Positions 48,027 to 56,048 of a stretch of 64,000 nucleotides of DNA are shown piece after piece. Source of the DNA: Nocardioides soli. Its GTDB lineage: Bacteria > Actinomycetota > Actinomycetes > Propionibacteriales > Nocardioidaceae. Below the pieces are notes generated by a model. That model searched no databases, was not told where the DNA came from, and saw only the letters and a program-made list of their open reading frames with translations. Positions within the stretch are counted from its first letter, which is position 1. Each line of letters begins with the position of its first letter. Where the stretch lies: contig NZ_JACHWR010000004.1 in assembly GCF_014191495.1 (NCBI RefSeq), forward strand, positions 216,288-280,287. Direction: 5' to 3'. Made by a program: the position numbers and the translations under genes.

Positions 48027-48376
48027 GACGGCCCGTCGATGGCGCGGCTGACGTAGCGGATCACCTCGACCTCGTCGACGATCACCAGGCCCTCGGTGAC
48101 CAGCTCGTCGAGCTGGGGCAGGAACTCACGGATGCGCTCCTCGGCGTCGACGATGACGATCGAGCAGGGCAGGTCGTCGCTCAGCGACAGGATCCGGGTC
48201 GTGTGGACGGTGTCGGACTTGCCGAACCCCTCGATGCCGTGGAAGACGCTGGCGCCGGCGAGGCCGGCCTGGTGAGCGCGGTGCACGATCTCGGTGTAGA
48301 GCGGGCGGTGGTGCCACTGGTCGTTGCCCTTGACGAAGATCGTCAGCCGCAGCGCCGGGCCGCTGTGCAGATGCAT
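48023..48376 (-). CDS. DUF190 protein (PII-like), between the two crcB genes
   Basis: A 117-residue DUF190 protein with a ferredoxin-like, PII-related fold: R-L-T-I-F-V-K-G-N-D, A-S-V-F-H-G-I-E-G-F-G and S-I-V-I-V-D-A-E-E-R-I. The ATG at 48376 follows GGAGGACGAC. DUF190 genes are regularly found with crcB, and a regulatory or sensor role is assumed but not proven. It is separated from the upstream crcB by 155 bp with no clear feature. Confidence 0.85.
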   Translation of the reverse strand: MHLHSGPALRLTIFVKGNDQWHHRPLYTEIVHRAHQAGLAGASVFHGIEGFGKSDTVHTTRILSLSDDLPCSIVIVDAEERIREFLPQLDELVTEGLVIVDEVEVIRYVSRAIDGPS

Positions 48377-48531
48377 GTCGTCCTCCTGGGGTGCGTGCTC
48401 GGGTCCGCTCACGGGGCGACCGCCTGGTGCGGCGGGTGCGGGCGGCGGTGGGCGGTCCACCGAACCTCGAGCGGAGAAGGTGGAGCAGCCACCGCCGGTC
48501 GGGGTGATGCGTGGCGGTCGACCCAGCCCGG

Positions 48532-49086
48532 TCATCGGCCCGCCTCCGGGCGCCGCCGGGCCCGCTCCGGCAGGTCCGGCCGCTGCCCACCATGGTCGTC
48601 GGAGACCTCGTGACCGTGGCGCCGCCGCTGCGTGCGGGTCGCCGCGAGGATCGTGACGCGTCCGGCGACCAGCCCGACCCAGACGCAGACCAGCCCGACG
48701 ACCAGCGTGCCGCCGAGGTAGAGCAGCAGGCCCGCGGGCCCGTCGCCGGTCGCGAGCATGGCGCGGGTGTCGAACATGTAGGTGGAGAACGTCGTCCAGC
48801 CGCCCAGCACGCCGACGCCGACGAACGGACGCACGTACCGGGTGCTGGCGAGGACGTCGACCATGAAGGCCATCAGCAGGCCGAGCAGGAGCGCCCCGGT
48901 CACGTTGACGGTGAACGTGCTCCAGGCGAACCCGCCGAACTCGTGCGGAAGCAGCTCGCCCAGGCCCCAGCGGCCCAGGCTTCCGACGACGCCGCCGGCG
49001 GCGACCGCAACCAGGATGTCGCGGTGCTCGCGCACGACGTCGCCGAGCCGCGGCCGGCCCACGGGGCGCTCTGCTGATGGGGGCAT
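48532..49086 (-). CDS. crcB: Fluoride channel CrcB/Fluc, subunit 1 with long C-terminal tail
   Basis: A 184-residue Fluc protein: S-T-F-T-V-N-V-T-G-A-L-L-L-G and G-W-T-T-F-S-T-Y-M-F are the channel motifs. A basic, hydrophilic tail of about 35 residues follows the fourth helix. The ATG at 49086 lies 5 nt after GGAG, which sits in a hairpin with the 3' edge of the probable fluoride riboswitch. This protein probably pairs with the second CrcB. Confidence 0.88.
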   Translation of the reverse strand: MPPSAERPVGRPRLGDVVREHRDILVAVAAGGVVGSLGRWGLGELLPHEFGGFAWSTFTVNVTGALLLGLLMAFMVDVLASTRYVRPFVGVGVLGGWTTFSTYMFDTRAMLATGDGPAGLLLYLGGTLVVGLVCVWVGLVAGRVTILAATRTQRRRHGHEVSDDHGGQRPDLPERARRRPEAGR

Positions 49087-49092
49087 GGGTCT

Positions 49093-49119
49093 CCTACCTG
49101 GTGCTCTCGTCAGGTAGGG
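49093..49119 (-). promoter_or_regulatory. Switching hairpin covering the crcB ribosome-binding site
   Basis: Read leftward, CCTACCTG (49118-49111) pairs perfectly with CAGGTAGG (49100-49093) around a 10-nt loop. The second arm runs into the GGAG ribosome-binding site. The first arm is also the conserved CCTACC end of the aptamer, so aptamer folding and hairpin formation are mutually exclusive: a translational expression platform. Confidence 0.6.
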
Positions 49120-49172
49120 ACTGTTGGCGACCTGGTCGGTCGCGGTTTCGGCGAGCCCCACCGCCATCGCTG
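49111..49172 (-). ncRNA. Probable fluoride riboswitch (crcB motif)
   Basis: On the reverse strand the crcB leader reads GCGATGG, a loop, TCGCC, then GAAACCGC, a GACC-gacca-GGTC stem, and GCCAACAGTCCCTACC. This follows the crcB-motif order (GGNGATGG ... CGCC ... AAACCGC ... stem ... GCYRAYRRY-CCTACC). It is located 25 bp before the crcB start, exactly where such switches occur. Fluoride binding would free the ribosome-binding site. The call is by eye, without a covariance model. Confidence 0.72.
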
Positions 49173-49265
49173 TTCGGTGCCATCGTAGCGGCACCGGTGA
49201 GCGGGTCGCATGACGAGCGCGGGCCCCGGCCTCCGGCCGGGACCCGCTTGGGGGGAGGGGTCTGG

Positions 49266-49550
49266 TCAGCCCTGGAGGGCCAGCGCGAACTCCACCTTCC
49301 CGCTCGGGTCGACCGCGGCGTCGAGCACCTTGTCGTCGAGCATCGTGGCGGCGTTCTCATCGAGGTAGACGGTGGCGCCGCCCTGCTCGACGACCTGGTC
49401 GCCCGGCTCGCCTTGAGCGGCCGCGGTGACCTCGAAGGCGGGGTCGGGGGTCTCGGTGGAGGTGATCCGGAGTCCGGCGGTGTCGCCCAGGCCCGGCTGA
49501 CTGGTGATCTCGTTGACGATGGCGGTTGCGTTGTCGGTGAGGGTGAGCAT
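49266..49550 (-). CDS. HesB/IscA-like protein without cysteines
   Basis: A 94-residue protein with the HesB/IscA fold pattern (L-T-L-T-D-N-A, G-L-R-I-T, E-Q-G-G-A-T-V-Y-L-D). All three cluster-binding cysteines of A-type Fe-S carriers are absent; the sequence has no cysteine at all. Such cysteine-free forms recur in actinobacteria and probably do not carry Fe-S clusters. The ATG at 49550 is the first in a good context. It is divergent from the OsmC gene. Confidence 0.72.
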   Translation of the reverse strand: MLTLTDNATAIVNEITSQPGLGDTAGLRITSTETPDPAFEVTAAAQGEPGDQVVEQGGATVYLDENAATMLDDKVLDAAVDPSGKVEFALALQG

Positions 49551-49662
49551 GCTCGCCTTTCCGATGGCGGTTGCTGGTCCAGACCACCTTTCCCGACGGA
49601 TCGCCGCCAGACAAGGGCGCAGGTCGTCCCGGGCGTGTCGCGGCTTCTGGCACCCTGTCGCC

Positions 49663-50112
49663 ATGACCCCTGACCTGCCCGTGCCGCCCGTCGCCGAGAA
49701 CGCCCGTCGCCGCATCGACCTGACCAAGATCGGGGAGGGCCGGTACAAGGCGACCAACGCTCGCGGGGGAGTGGTCGCGATCGGGTCGGGTGGCGACCCG
49801 GACTTCACCCCGGTCGAGCTGCTGCTCGCGGCGATCGCCGGCTGCAGCGGGATCGACGTCGACCTGATCACCGGCAAGCGCGCACGGGCTACGTCGTTCG
49901 AGGTGACCGCCGAGGGCGACAAGATCCGTGACGACCAGGGCAATCGTCTCGTGGGCCTGCGGCTCACCTTCGACGTCCAGTTCCCCGAGGGCGAGGACGG
50001 CGACCGCGCTCGCGAGGCGCTGCCGCGCGCGATCGCGCAGTCCCGTGACCGGCTGTGCACGGTGGGCCGCACCGTCCAGGTCGGCGGTCCGATCGAGTAC
50101 GTCGAGGGCTGA
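49663..50112 (+). CDS. OsmC-family protein
   Basis: A 149-residue OsmC/Ohr-family protein. Members reduce organic hydroperoxides using two cysteines; here they are in A-I-A-G-C-S-G-I-D and D-R-L-C-T-V-G. P-V-E-L-L-L-A-A is the conserved helix before the first Cys. The ATG at 49663 fits the family start. It is followed after 2 bp by an SDR gene. Confidence 0.85.
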   Translation: MTPDLPVPPVAENARRRIDLTKIGEGRYKATNARGGVVAIGSGGDPDFTPVELLLAAIAGCSGIDVDLITGKRARATSFEVTAEGDKIRDDQGNRLVGLRLTFDVQFPEGEDGDRAREALPRAIAQSRDRLCTVGRTVQVGGPIEYVEG

Positions 50113-50114
50113 GC

Positions 50115-51005
50115 GTGCCCCGCAGGCGGCCCGGTCGCTGGGACGCCGTACCCGAGCAGCACGGCCGGCGCTTCGTCGTCACCGGAGCGAGCGGCGGCCT
50201 CGGCCTCGAGACGGCGCGGGTCCTCGCCGCGCGTGGGGCCGAGGTGGTGCTCGCCGTGCGCGACGTCCGGAAGGGCGACCGGGTCGCCTCCGAGCTGCCG
50301 GGTGCCGTCGAGGTGCGCCGCCTCGACGTCGCGGACCTGTCGTCGGTCCGCGCGTTCGCCGCCGACATCGGCCCGGTGGACGTCCTGGTCAACAACGCGG
50401 GCGTGCTCGCCGTGCCGTACCGGCTCACCGCCGACGGCTTCGAGACCCACCTGGCCACCAACCACCTCGGCCACTTCGCGCTCGCGAACCTGATGCTGCC
50501 CGGCATCCGCGACCGGGTGGTCGTGGTGTCGTCCCACTCCCATCGGGCCGGCGTCGTCGACCTCGACGACCTGAACTGGGAGCGGCGTCGCTACCAGCCC
50601 TACGCCGCGTACGCCTCGTCGAAGCTCGCGAACCTGCTCTTCCTCGCCGAGCTCCAGCGTCGGCTCACGGCCGCCGGCTCGGAGCTGCGGGCGGTGGGGG
50701 CCCACCCGGGCTCGACCGCGACCGCGATCACCGGCAACACCGGCAGCGCGGTCAAGACCTGGGTCGGCGACTGGGGCCACCGGCTCGCCGGGATGCCGGT
50801 GTGGAAGGGCGCGCTGACGACGCTCTACGCCGCGACCGTCGACGTGCCGGGCAACACCTTCGTCGGACCGGACGGGCTCCTGGAGATGCGGGGCTGGCCG
50901 ACCGCGGTCGGCCGCAGCCGGGACGCGATCGACCCCGACCTGGCGCGCGGCCTGTGGCGGCGCTCGGAGGAGCTCACCGGCACCCGCTTCCCGCTCGACA
51001 CCTGA
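50115..51005 (+). CDS. Short-chain dehydrogenase/reductase
   Basis: A 296-residue SDR of the retinol-dehydrogenase-like group. Cofactor motif G-A-S-G-G-L-G, N-N-A-G-V, catalytic Ser in V-V-S-S-H-S, and Y-x-x-x-K in Y-A-S-S-K are all present. The GTG at 50115 begins P-R-R-R-P-G-R, two bases after the OsmC stop. Substrate is unknown. Confidence 0.85.
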   Translation: MPRRRPGRWDAVPEQHGRRFVVTGASGGLGLETARVLAARGAEVVLAVRDVRKGDRVASELPGAVEVRRLDVADLSSVRAFAADIGPVDVLVNNAGVLAVPYRLTADGFETHLATNHLGHFALANLMLPGIRDRVVVVSSHSHRAGVVDLDDLNWERRRYQPYAAYASSKLANLLFLAELQRRLTAAGSELRAVGAHPGSTATAITGNTGSAVKTWVGDWGHRLAGMPVWKGALTTLYAATVDVPGNTFVGPDGLLEMRGWPTAVGRSRDAIDPDLARGLWRRSEELTGTRFPLDT

Positions 51006-51049
51006 GCCCGCACCTGAACCGGCCGTCGGCCGGTGCCGTATCCGCAGGC

Positions 51050-51679
51050 ATGACCACGGTGCAGCTCGGCCCGGCCGACCGGGTCACCCTGGCCCGGGCC
51101 ATGCTGGTGGCCGTCGTGGCCGGGCTGCTCGCGGTGGGGGAGGCCGGTGCCGCGGTCCCGGTCGCGGCGGTCGCGCTGGTGCTGGACCTCGTCGACGGCC
51201 GGGTGGCGCGGCGTACCGGCACGGTCTCGGCGTTCGGGGCGCGCTTCGACATGGAGACCGACGCGCTGCTGATCCTCGTGCTCAGTGTCCACGTCGCCGC
51301 GTCGTACGGCGCGTGGGTGCTGTTGATCGGCGCCGCGCGCTACCTGCTCGGTGCCGCGGAGCTGGTCTGGCCGTGGCTGCGCCGGCCGGTGCCGCCGCGC
51401 TACTGGCGCAAGGTCGTGGCGGCCGTCCAGGGAGTTGTGCTCACCGTCGTCACCGCGGGCGTGCTGCCGGCATCGATCGCGACGGTCGCGCTGCTGGCCG
51501 CGCTGGCGCTGCTCGCCGAGTCGTTCGGTCGCGACGTGGTGTGGCTGGTCCGTACGCGGCCAGGAACCGGTCGCGGAAGGCGTCCATCCGCCACACCGGC
51601 GCGTCGGTCGCGGGCAGCAGGCCGGGCCGCCAGCCCCACGACGAGATCCGGTCGAGCACCATCGGGTCGCGGGCGATGA
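51050..51679 (+). CDS. CDP-alcohol phosphatidyltransferase-family membrane protein with antisense-derived tail
   Basis: A 209-residue protein. The CDP-alcohol transferase motif is complete (Asp49, Gly50, Ala53, Arg54, Gly63, Asp67, Asp71), and about five membrane helices follow. Natural domain homology seems to end near residue 168 (V-W-L-V-R-T-R). The last 40 residues are Arg/Ala/Ser-rich and lie opposite the end of the convergent sulfatase gene. The overlap is 230 bp. The lipid product is unknown. Confidence 0.75.
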   Translation: MTTVQLGPADRVTLARAMLVAVVAGLLAVGEAGAAVPVAAVALVLDLVDGRVARRTGTVSAFGARFDMETDALLILVLSVHVAASYGAWVLLIGAARYLLGAAELVWPWLRRPVPPRYWRKVVAAVQGVVLTVVTAGVLPASIATVALLAALALLAESFGRDVVWLVRTRPGTGRGRRPSATPARRSRAAGRAASPTTRSGRAPSGRGR

Positions 51680-53183
51680 CCGACACCGGTACGTCGAAGC
51701 CGGCGTGGCTGCCCGACACGATCGTCGCGGGCTGGTGGTCGCCGAGCAGGACCACGACCGTGTCGTCGTCGCCGTAGGCCGTCAGGAACCTCGTGAACGC
51801 CCGCAGCGAGTACTTGATCGCCCCGGCGTACGCCGCGCGGACCCGATCGGGGTCGGGCCAGATGTCGCCCTCCGACGGCAGCGTCTCGGGCATGCCGAGG
51901 AAGGCCGAGCCGTCCCCGACGGTAGCCTGCGGGATCAGCCGCGGGGTGCGGGACCACGGCGCGTGGCTGCTGATCAGGTCGATCTCGGCCAGCACCGGGC
52001 GCCGGTGGCGGGCCGCGAGCTCGAGGCGGTGGAAGGCGTCGAGGGTGTACTGGTCCGGCATCGTCGGGTAGCCGAAGCGGGGGCCGCGGTAGCCGACGTT
52101 GCGCGAGTCGTAGACCCGGTCGTAGCCGTAGTAGTCGCCCTGGGGCCAGTCGCGGGTGTTGGCCGGGACGTCGGCCACCGTGCGCCAACCGGCGCGGGCG
52201 AAGAGGCGGCTGAGGGTGAGCCGGGGGCTGGTCACCAGGTGGTCGTAGCGCTGCTCGCTGTCGACCCAGAGCCCGGACTGCAGCGTGGAGTGCGCGAGCC
52301 AGCTCACCGCGCCGAAGGTCGGCGACGTCAGCCACGCCGTGCGGGCACCGAAGCCGTCGGCCGCGAGCCGGGCGGAGCCGCGCGTGAGCACGTCGCGCAC
52401 CCCGGGCGAGATGGCGGGGTCCTCCACCGCGACCCGGCCGTAGCTCTCGACGAAGACGATCAGCACGTCCTTGCCGCGCAGGGCGGTCAGCAGTCGCGAC
52501 CCGGGCACGTCGCGGTAGGGGTCCTCCTGCGCCGCCCGGGCGAACTCGCGGCCGTCGGCGAGCTCCGACGGGATCCGGGAGATCTCGCCGTAGAGGTACG
52601 CCGCGGTGCCGTGTCCCGCGACCGCGCGGCCGCCGGAGTCCACGCCGGCCAGCGCGAGGACCAGCCAGAGCGCGGCCAGCACCGCGAGCACCCGGCCGGC
52701 GGCGCCGCGGTCGCGGCCGGCGACCCGGGTCAGCCGCAGCGCTGCCAGCGGCAGCACGACGAGGAGCGCCACTGCGAGCAGGGCGGCGACGACCAGCAGC
52801 GCCGTGCCGCGGCCGGCACCGACCGACCCGCGCAGCGTCTCGGCGAGCCGGCCGGCGTACTGCCAGTCGATGAGCACGTCGAAGGGCCGGTTGAGCGCCT
52901 CGCGGAACCCGAGGTCGAGCACCCGGAGGATCGCGGTCACGGCGACCAGCAGACCGGCGGCGACGGCGTACGTCGTGCGCAGCCGCGGCCGGTTCGGCGG
53001 CAGCAGCAGCGCTGCGGCGAGGAGCACCAGCAACTCCAGGGGCAGCCGCACGAGCGCCGCCGGCCCGACCTGCTCGAGCCGGTCGGGAACGTTCAGCGCC
53101 GCCAGCACCAGGAGCGCCGCGCATCCGGTGACGAGCGCGGCCGGGACCGCGCGCCACCGGCGGGTGGGTCGCTCGTCGAGCAC
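51450..53183 (-). CDS. Membrane-anchored sulfatase / phosphoglycerol transferase-like protein
   Basis: A 577-residue protein with about four to five N-terminal membrane helices (residues 10-180) and an extracytoplasmic alkaline-phosphatase-superfamily domain. The domain starts D-V-L-I-V-F-V-E-S-Y-G; the probable nucleophile region is S-P-T-F-G-A-V-S, and a late metal site reads L-L-G-D-H-Q-P. It resembles LtaS-like enzymes and LPS phosphoethanolamine transferases. GTG at 53183. The last 30 residues are low-complexity and overlap the convergent gene. Confidence 0.8.
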   Translation of the reverse strand: MLDERPTRRWRAVPAALVTGCAALLVLAALNVPDRLEQVGPAALVRLPLELLVLLAAALLLPPNRPRLRTTYAVAAGLLVAVTAILRVLDLGFREALNRPFDVLIDWQYAGRLAETLRGSVGAGRGTALLVVAALLAVALLVVLPLAALRLTRVAGRDRGAAGRVLAVLAALWLVLALAGVDSGGRAVAGHGTAAYLYGEISRIPSELADGREFARAAQEDPYRDVPGSRLLTALRGKDVLIVFVESYGRVAVEDPAISPGVRDVLTRGSARLAADGFGARTAWLTSPTFGAVSWLAHSTLQSGLWVDSEQRYDHLVTSPRLTLSRLFARAGWRTVADVPANTRDWPQGDYYGYDRVYDSRNVGYRGPRFGYPTMPDQYTLDAFHRLELAARHRRPVLAEIDLISSHAPWSRTPRLIPQATVGDGSAFLGMPETLPSEGDIWPDPDRVRAAYAGAIKYSLRAFTRFLTAYGDDDTVVVLLGDHQPATIVSGSHAGFDVPVSVIARDPMVLDRISSWGWRPGLLPATDAPVWRMDAFRDRFLAAYGPATPRRDRTTRRAAPARPAARPSRSMPAARPR

Positions 53184-53215
53184 ACGGGTTCACACGGTCC
53201 CGCGGGCCGTGGGGT

Positions 53216-53893
53216 TCAGCCGACGGTGACCGACTCGATGTCGACCGGCGTCGTGGGGTGGCCGTCGCTGGGACCGTTGGCGTTGTCGCTGCCCTTGCGC
53301 GCGGCCTTCGCGACCAGCTGCACCGACTCCTCGTCGAGCTGCCCGAAGACCGTGTAGCTCGGCGGCAGGCTCGAGTCGGCGTACACGACGAAGAACTGGG
53401 AGCCGTTGGTGTCGGGCCCGGCGTTCGCCATCGCGAGCGTGCCCGTGCCGTAGGTCTCCGAGCCGCTCAGCTCGTCGGCGAAGGAGTAGCCGGGACCGCC
53501 CGTGCCGGTGCCGGTCGGGTCGCCGCACTGGAGCACGGCGATCGACGCGGGCGGGGTCACCAGCCGGTGGCACGAGGTGCCGTCGAAGTAGCCCTGCTCC
53601 GCGAGCGAGACGAAGGAGCTCACGGTGCACGGCGTCGCGTCGGCGTCGAGGTCGGCCGTGAGGTCGCCGATGCTGGTGGTGATCGTGACCGGCACGGTGC
53701 CGGTGGTCGTGGTGGACGCCGGGGGCGGGTCGACGTCCTTCGCGGCGCCGGTCGACGAGCTGGGGTAGTCGCAGGACGTCGCCTCGGTCGGCGCGGTGTC
53801 GGCGGCGGTGTCGGTGTCGTCGGAGCCGGAGCAGCCCGCCAGGGCGGCGAGGGCGAGCAGGGTGGCCGGGACGACGGTCAGACGCGAACGCAT
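53216..53893 (-). CDS. Lipoprotein cyclophilin-type peptidyl-prolyl isomerase
   Basis: A 225-residue protein with a lipobox L-A-G-C (Cys21) and a Thr/Asp-rich linker, followed by a cyclophilin domain (about 70-222; T-S-C-H-R-L, G-S-Q-F-F-V-V-Y). It would assist protein folding outside the membrane. The usual F-H-R-V-I of cyclophilins is changed to C-H-R-L-V. ATG at 53893 gives a proper lipoprotein signal. Confidence 0.85.
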   Translation of the reverse strand: MRSRLTVVPATLLALAALAGCSGSDDTDTAADTAPTEATSCDYPSSSTGAAKDVDPPPASTTTTGTVPVTITTSIGDLTADLDADATPCTVSSFVSLAEQGYFDGTSCHRLVTPPASIAVLQCGDPTGTGTGGPGYSFADELSGSETYGTGTLAMANAGPDTNGSQFFVVYADSSLPPSYTVFGQLDEESVQLVAKAARKGSDNANGPSDGHPTTPVDIESVTVG

Positions 53894-53940
53894 GGGGGAG
53901 AGGGTAGAGGGCCGTGCCGATGGTCCGGGATCGAACCCGC

Positions 53941-54777
53941 TCACATCTCCTCGTGGGTGTCGGGATCGCCACCGAAGAGGCGGCCGTCGGGCCGGGCCAG
54001 GCCGGTGATCGCCGCCATCTCGGCGTCGCTGAGCTCGAAGCCGAAGACGTCGAGGTTCTCCCGCTGCCGCTCCGGCGTCGCGGACTTCGGGATCGGGATC
54101 GACCCGAGCTGCACCTGCCAGCGCAGGATCACCTGACCGGGGGTCACCCCGTGGGCGGCCGCGGCGTCGGCGACGGGCGGCTCGCCGAACGGGGCCTGAC
54201 GCTTGCCGAGCGGGCTCCACGACTCCGTGCGGATGCCCAGGCGGTCGTTCACCGCGCGCATCTCGACCTGGGGGAAGTAGGGGTGCAGCTCGATCTGGTT
54301 CACCGCCGGGGTCACCCCGGTCTCGTCGATCAGCCGCCGGAGGTGCACCTCGGTGAAGTTCGAGACACCGATGGTGCGCACCAGGCCCTGCTCGCGCAGC
54401 TCGATCAGCGCGCGCCAGGCCTCGACGAACCGGTCGACGCTGGGGTTCGGCCAGTGGATGAGGTGCAGGTCGAGGTAGTCGAGGCCGAGCCGCTCCAAGG
54501 AGGCGTGGGTGCTGGCGATCGCGTCGTCGTACCCGTGGTCGCGGCCGGGGATCTTGCTGGCGATCAGCAGCTCCTCGCGGGGGAGCCCCGAGACGCGCAC
54601 GGCCTCGCCGACGGACTCCTCGTTGCGGTAGTTCACCGCGGTGTCGAGCAGCCGGTAGCCCGCCTCGATCGCGGAGACGACGGCGGAGACCGCCTCGCCG
54701 TCCTTCAGCGGGTAGGTGCCGAAGCCGATGGCGGGAAAGGTGCTGCCGTCGTTGAGCGAGTACGTCGGGAGGGCCAT
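53941..54777 (-). CDS. Aldo/keto reductase (2,5-diketo-gluconate reductase-like)
   Basis: A 278-residue AKR. Catalytic tetrad: Asp in L-L-D-T-A, Tyr in V-N-Y-R-N, Lys in I-A-S-K-I and His in L-I-H-W-P. The C-terminal I-P-K-S-A-T-P-E-R phosphate-binding stretch is typical of NADPH AKRs. ATG at 54777. Unlike the AKR at 459 it belongs to the DkgA-like branch. Substrate is unknown. Confidence 0.87.
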   Translation of the reverse strand: MALPTYSLNDGSTFPAIGFGTYPLKDGEAVSAVVSAIEAGYRLLDTAVNYRNEESVGEAVRVSGLPREELLIASKIPGRDHGYDDAIASTHASLERLGLDYLDLHLIHWPNPSVDRFVEAWRALIELREQGLVRTIGVSNFTEVHLRRLIDETGVTPAVNQIELHPYFPQVEMRAVNDRLGIRTESWSPLGKRQAPFGEPPVADAAAAHGVTPGQVILRWQVQLGSIPIPKSATPERQRENLDVFGFELSDAEMAAITGLARPDGRLFGGDPDTHEEM

Positions 54778-54791
54778 GCCGGTCAACCTAC

Positions 54792-55286
54792 TCACCGTGC
54801 TCCGGTCACCCCGGGCAGCTCCTCGGGCGTCGCCTCGTGCCCCGGCCGGCCCGCGCTGCGGCGCCGCTCCTTCATCTCCGCCTCGTAGAGGTGCCGCCGA
54901 CCCTGCACGAGCTGGTCCCGTGCCGCCTGCTCGAGCTGCCTGAACAGGGCGTAGTACTCGTCGTCGTAGGCCTCGACGAGCTGGAAGCTCCAGTGCCCCG
55001 GGACCACGTTGCGGCCGACCAGCTCGCGGTCGATCCGGTCGGCGATCTCGGCGTGGCCGGCGTCGCGCAGCTGCTGCACCGCGTCGCCGAGCGTCAGGTC
55101 GGCGGTGCCGCACCGCCGATGGAACATGTAGAGATGGCCGCGGGCTACCTCGGCGACCTCCAGCGCCTCCGACAGCTTGCCGAGCGCCTCGACGGTGGCG
55201 TCGTTGACGCCGTCGGGCCGACGGTGCGCGGCGTTGGGGCCGCTCTCCCTCTCGTCGGTCCGCTCTTCAGTCCGCTCCTCGGTCAT
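54792..55286 (-). CDS. Conserved hypothetical protein
   Basis: A 164-residue soluble protein I do not recognise as a named family. It starts with a repeated T-E-E-R-T-E-E-R-T acidic/Arg stretch, followed by a predicted helical region with F-H-R-R-C-G-T-A-D and H-W-S-F-Q-L-V-E-A-Y-D-D-E-Y-Y. These look like an actinobacteria-conserved small protein. It is in the same direction as the AKR, 14 bp upstream of it. Confidence 0.6.
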   Translation of the reverse strand: MTEERTEERTDERESGPNAAHRRPDGVNDATVEALGKLSEALEVAEVARGHLYMFHRRCGTADLTLGDAVQQLRDAGHAEIADRIDRELVGRNVVPGHWSFQLVEAYDDEYYALFRQLEQAARDQLVQGRRHLYEAEMKERRRSAGRPGHEATPEELPGVTGAR

Positions 55287-55328
55287 GCCGACGGCGTACC
55301 CGTTCCACGGCTCCGGCACTCTTGCCGC

Positions 55329-56039
55329 GTGGACCTCGAGGAGCTCTGGCGCGACGTGACCGGCACCCAGCCGCCGCCGTCGGACGCGGCGGTGGTCGCG
55401 CTCGCTGCGGTCGCCCTGCTCCTGGTCGCCGTGCCGGCGCTGTGGCGGGTGACCCGGCACGCCGTCACGATCGCGCACGAAGGCGCGCACGGTCTCGCCG
55501 CGCTCCTCACCGGCCGCTCGCTCACCGGCATCCGGCTGCACTCCGACACCTCGGGCCTGACGGTCTCGCGCGGTCGGCCCGGTGGGCCCGGGATGGTGCT
55601 GACGGCGTTCGCGGGATACGTGGGGCCCGCGCTGCTCGGCCTCGGCGCGGCGTACCTCCTGCACCACGACCACGCGCTGGCCGTGCTCTGGCTGGGCGTC
55701 GCGCTGCTGGCACTGCTGCTCCTGCAGATCCGCAACTTCTTCGGGCTGTGGTCGGTCTGCATCGCCGGCGTCGCGCTGTTCGCGGTGACGTGGTGGGGGA
55801 GCGGGACGCTGCAGTCGGTGGCGGCGTACCTCGGCACCTGGTTCCTGCTACTCGCGGCACCCCGGCCGGTGCTCGAACTCCAGGCGCTGCGACACCGCGG
55901 CTGGGCCCGGACCTCGGACGCCGACCAGCTCGCGCGGCTGACCCGGGTGCCGGGCCTGGTCTGGGTCGGGGCCTTCCTGGCGGTCACCACGGGCTGCCTG
56001 CTGATGGGGGCGTGGTGGCTGCTGGGGGTTGGCTACTAG
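55329..56039 (+). CDS. Membrane metalloprotease of the M50-like (S2P/SpoIVFB-type) family
   Basis: A 236-residue polytopic membrane protein with the zinc motif H-E-G-A-H at 50-54 and at least five further hydrophobic helices. The family (M50B-like) is widespread in actinobacteria. A second metal ligand (N/D-x-x-P-G type) is not clearly visible, so proteolytic activity is uncertain. GTG at 55329; it ends 9 bp before an LLM oxidoreductase gene. Confidence 0.72.
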   Translation: MDLEELWRDVTGTQPPPSDAAVVALAAVALLLVAVPALWRVTRHAVTIAHEGAHGLAALLTGRSLTGIRLHSDTSGLTVSRGRPGGPGMVLTAFAGYVGPALLGLGAAYLLHHDHALAVLWLGVALLALLLLQIRNFFGLWSVCIAGVALFAVTWWGSGTLQSVAAYLGTWFLLLAAPRPVLELQALRHRGWARTSDADQLARLTRVPGLVWVGAFLAVTTGCLLMGAWWLLGVGY

Positions 56040-56048
56040 GTTCGAGAT

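Noticed and set aside
48377..48531. Second fluoride riboswitch before DUF190
   Set aside because: No GATGG...AAACCGC core in the 155-bp gap; only GC-rich spacer was seen.
53926..53939. T-arm-like sequence CGGGATCGAACCCG suggesting a tRNA on the reverse strand
   Set aside because: No anticodon arm or acceptor stem can be formed on either side. One flank is the coding end of the aldo/keto reductase. At most it is a tRNA fragment.
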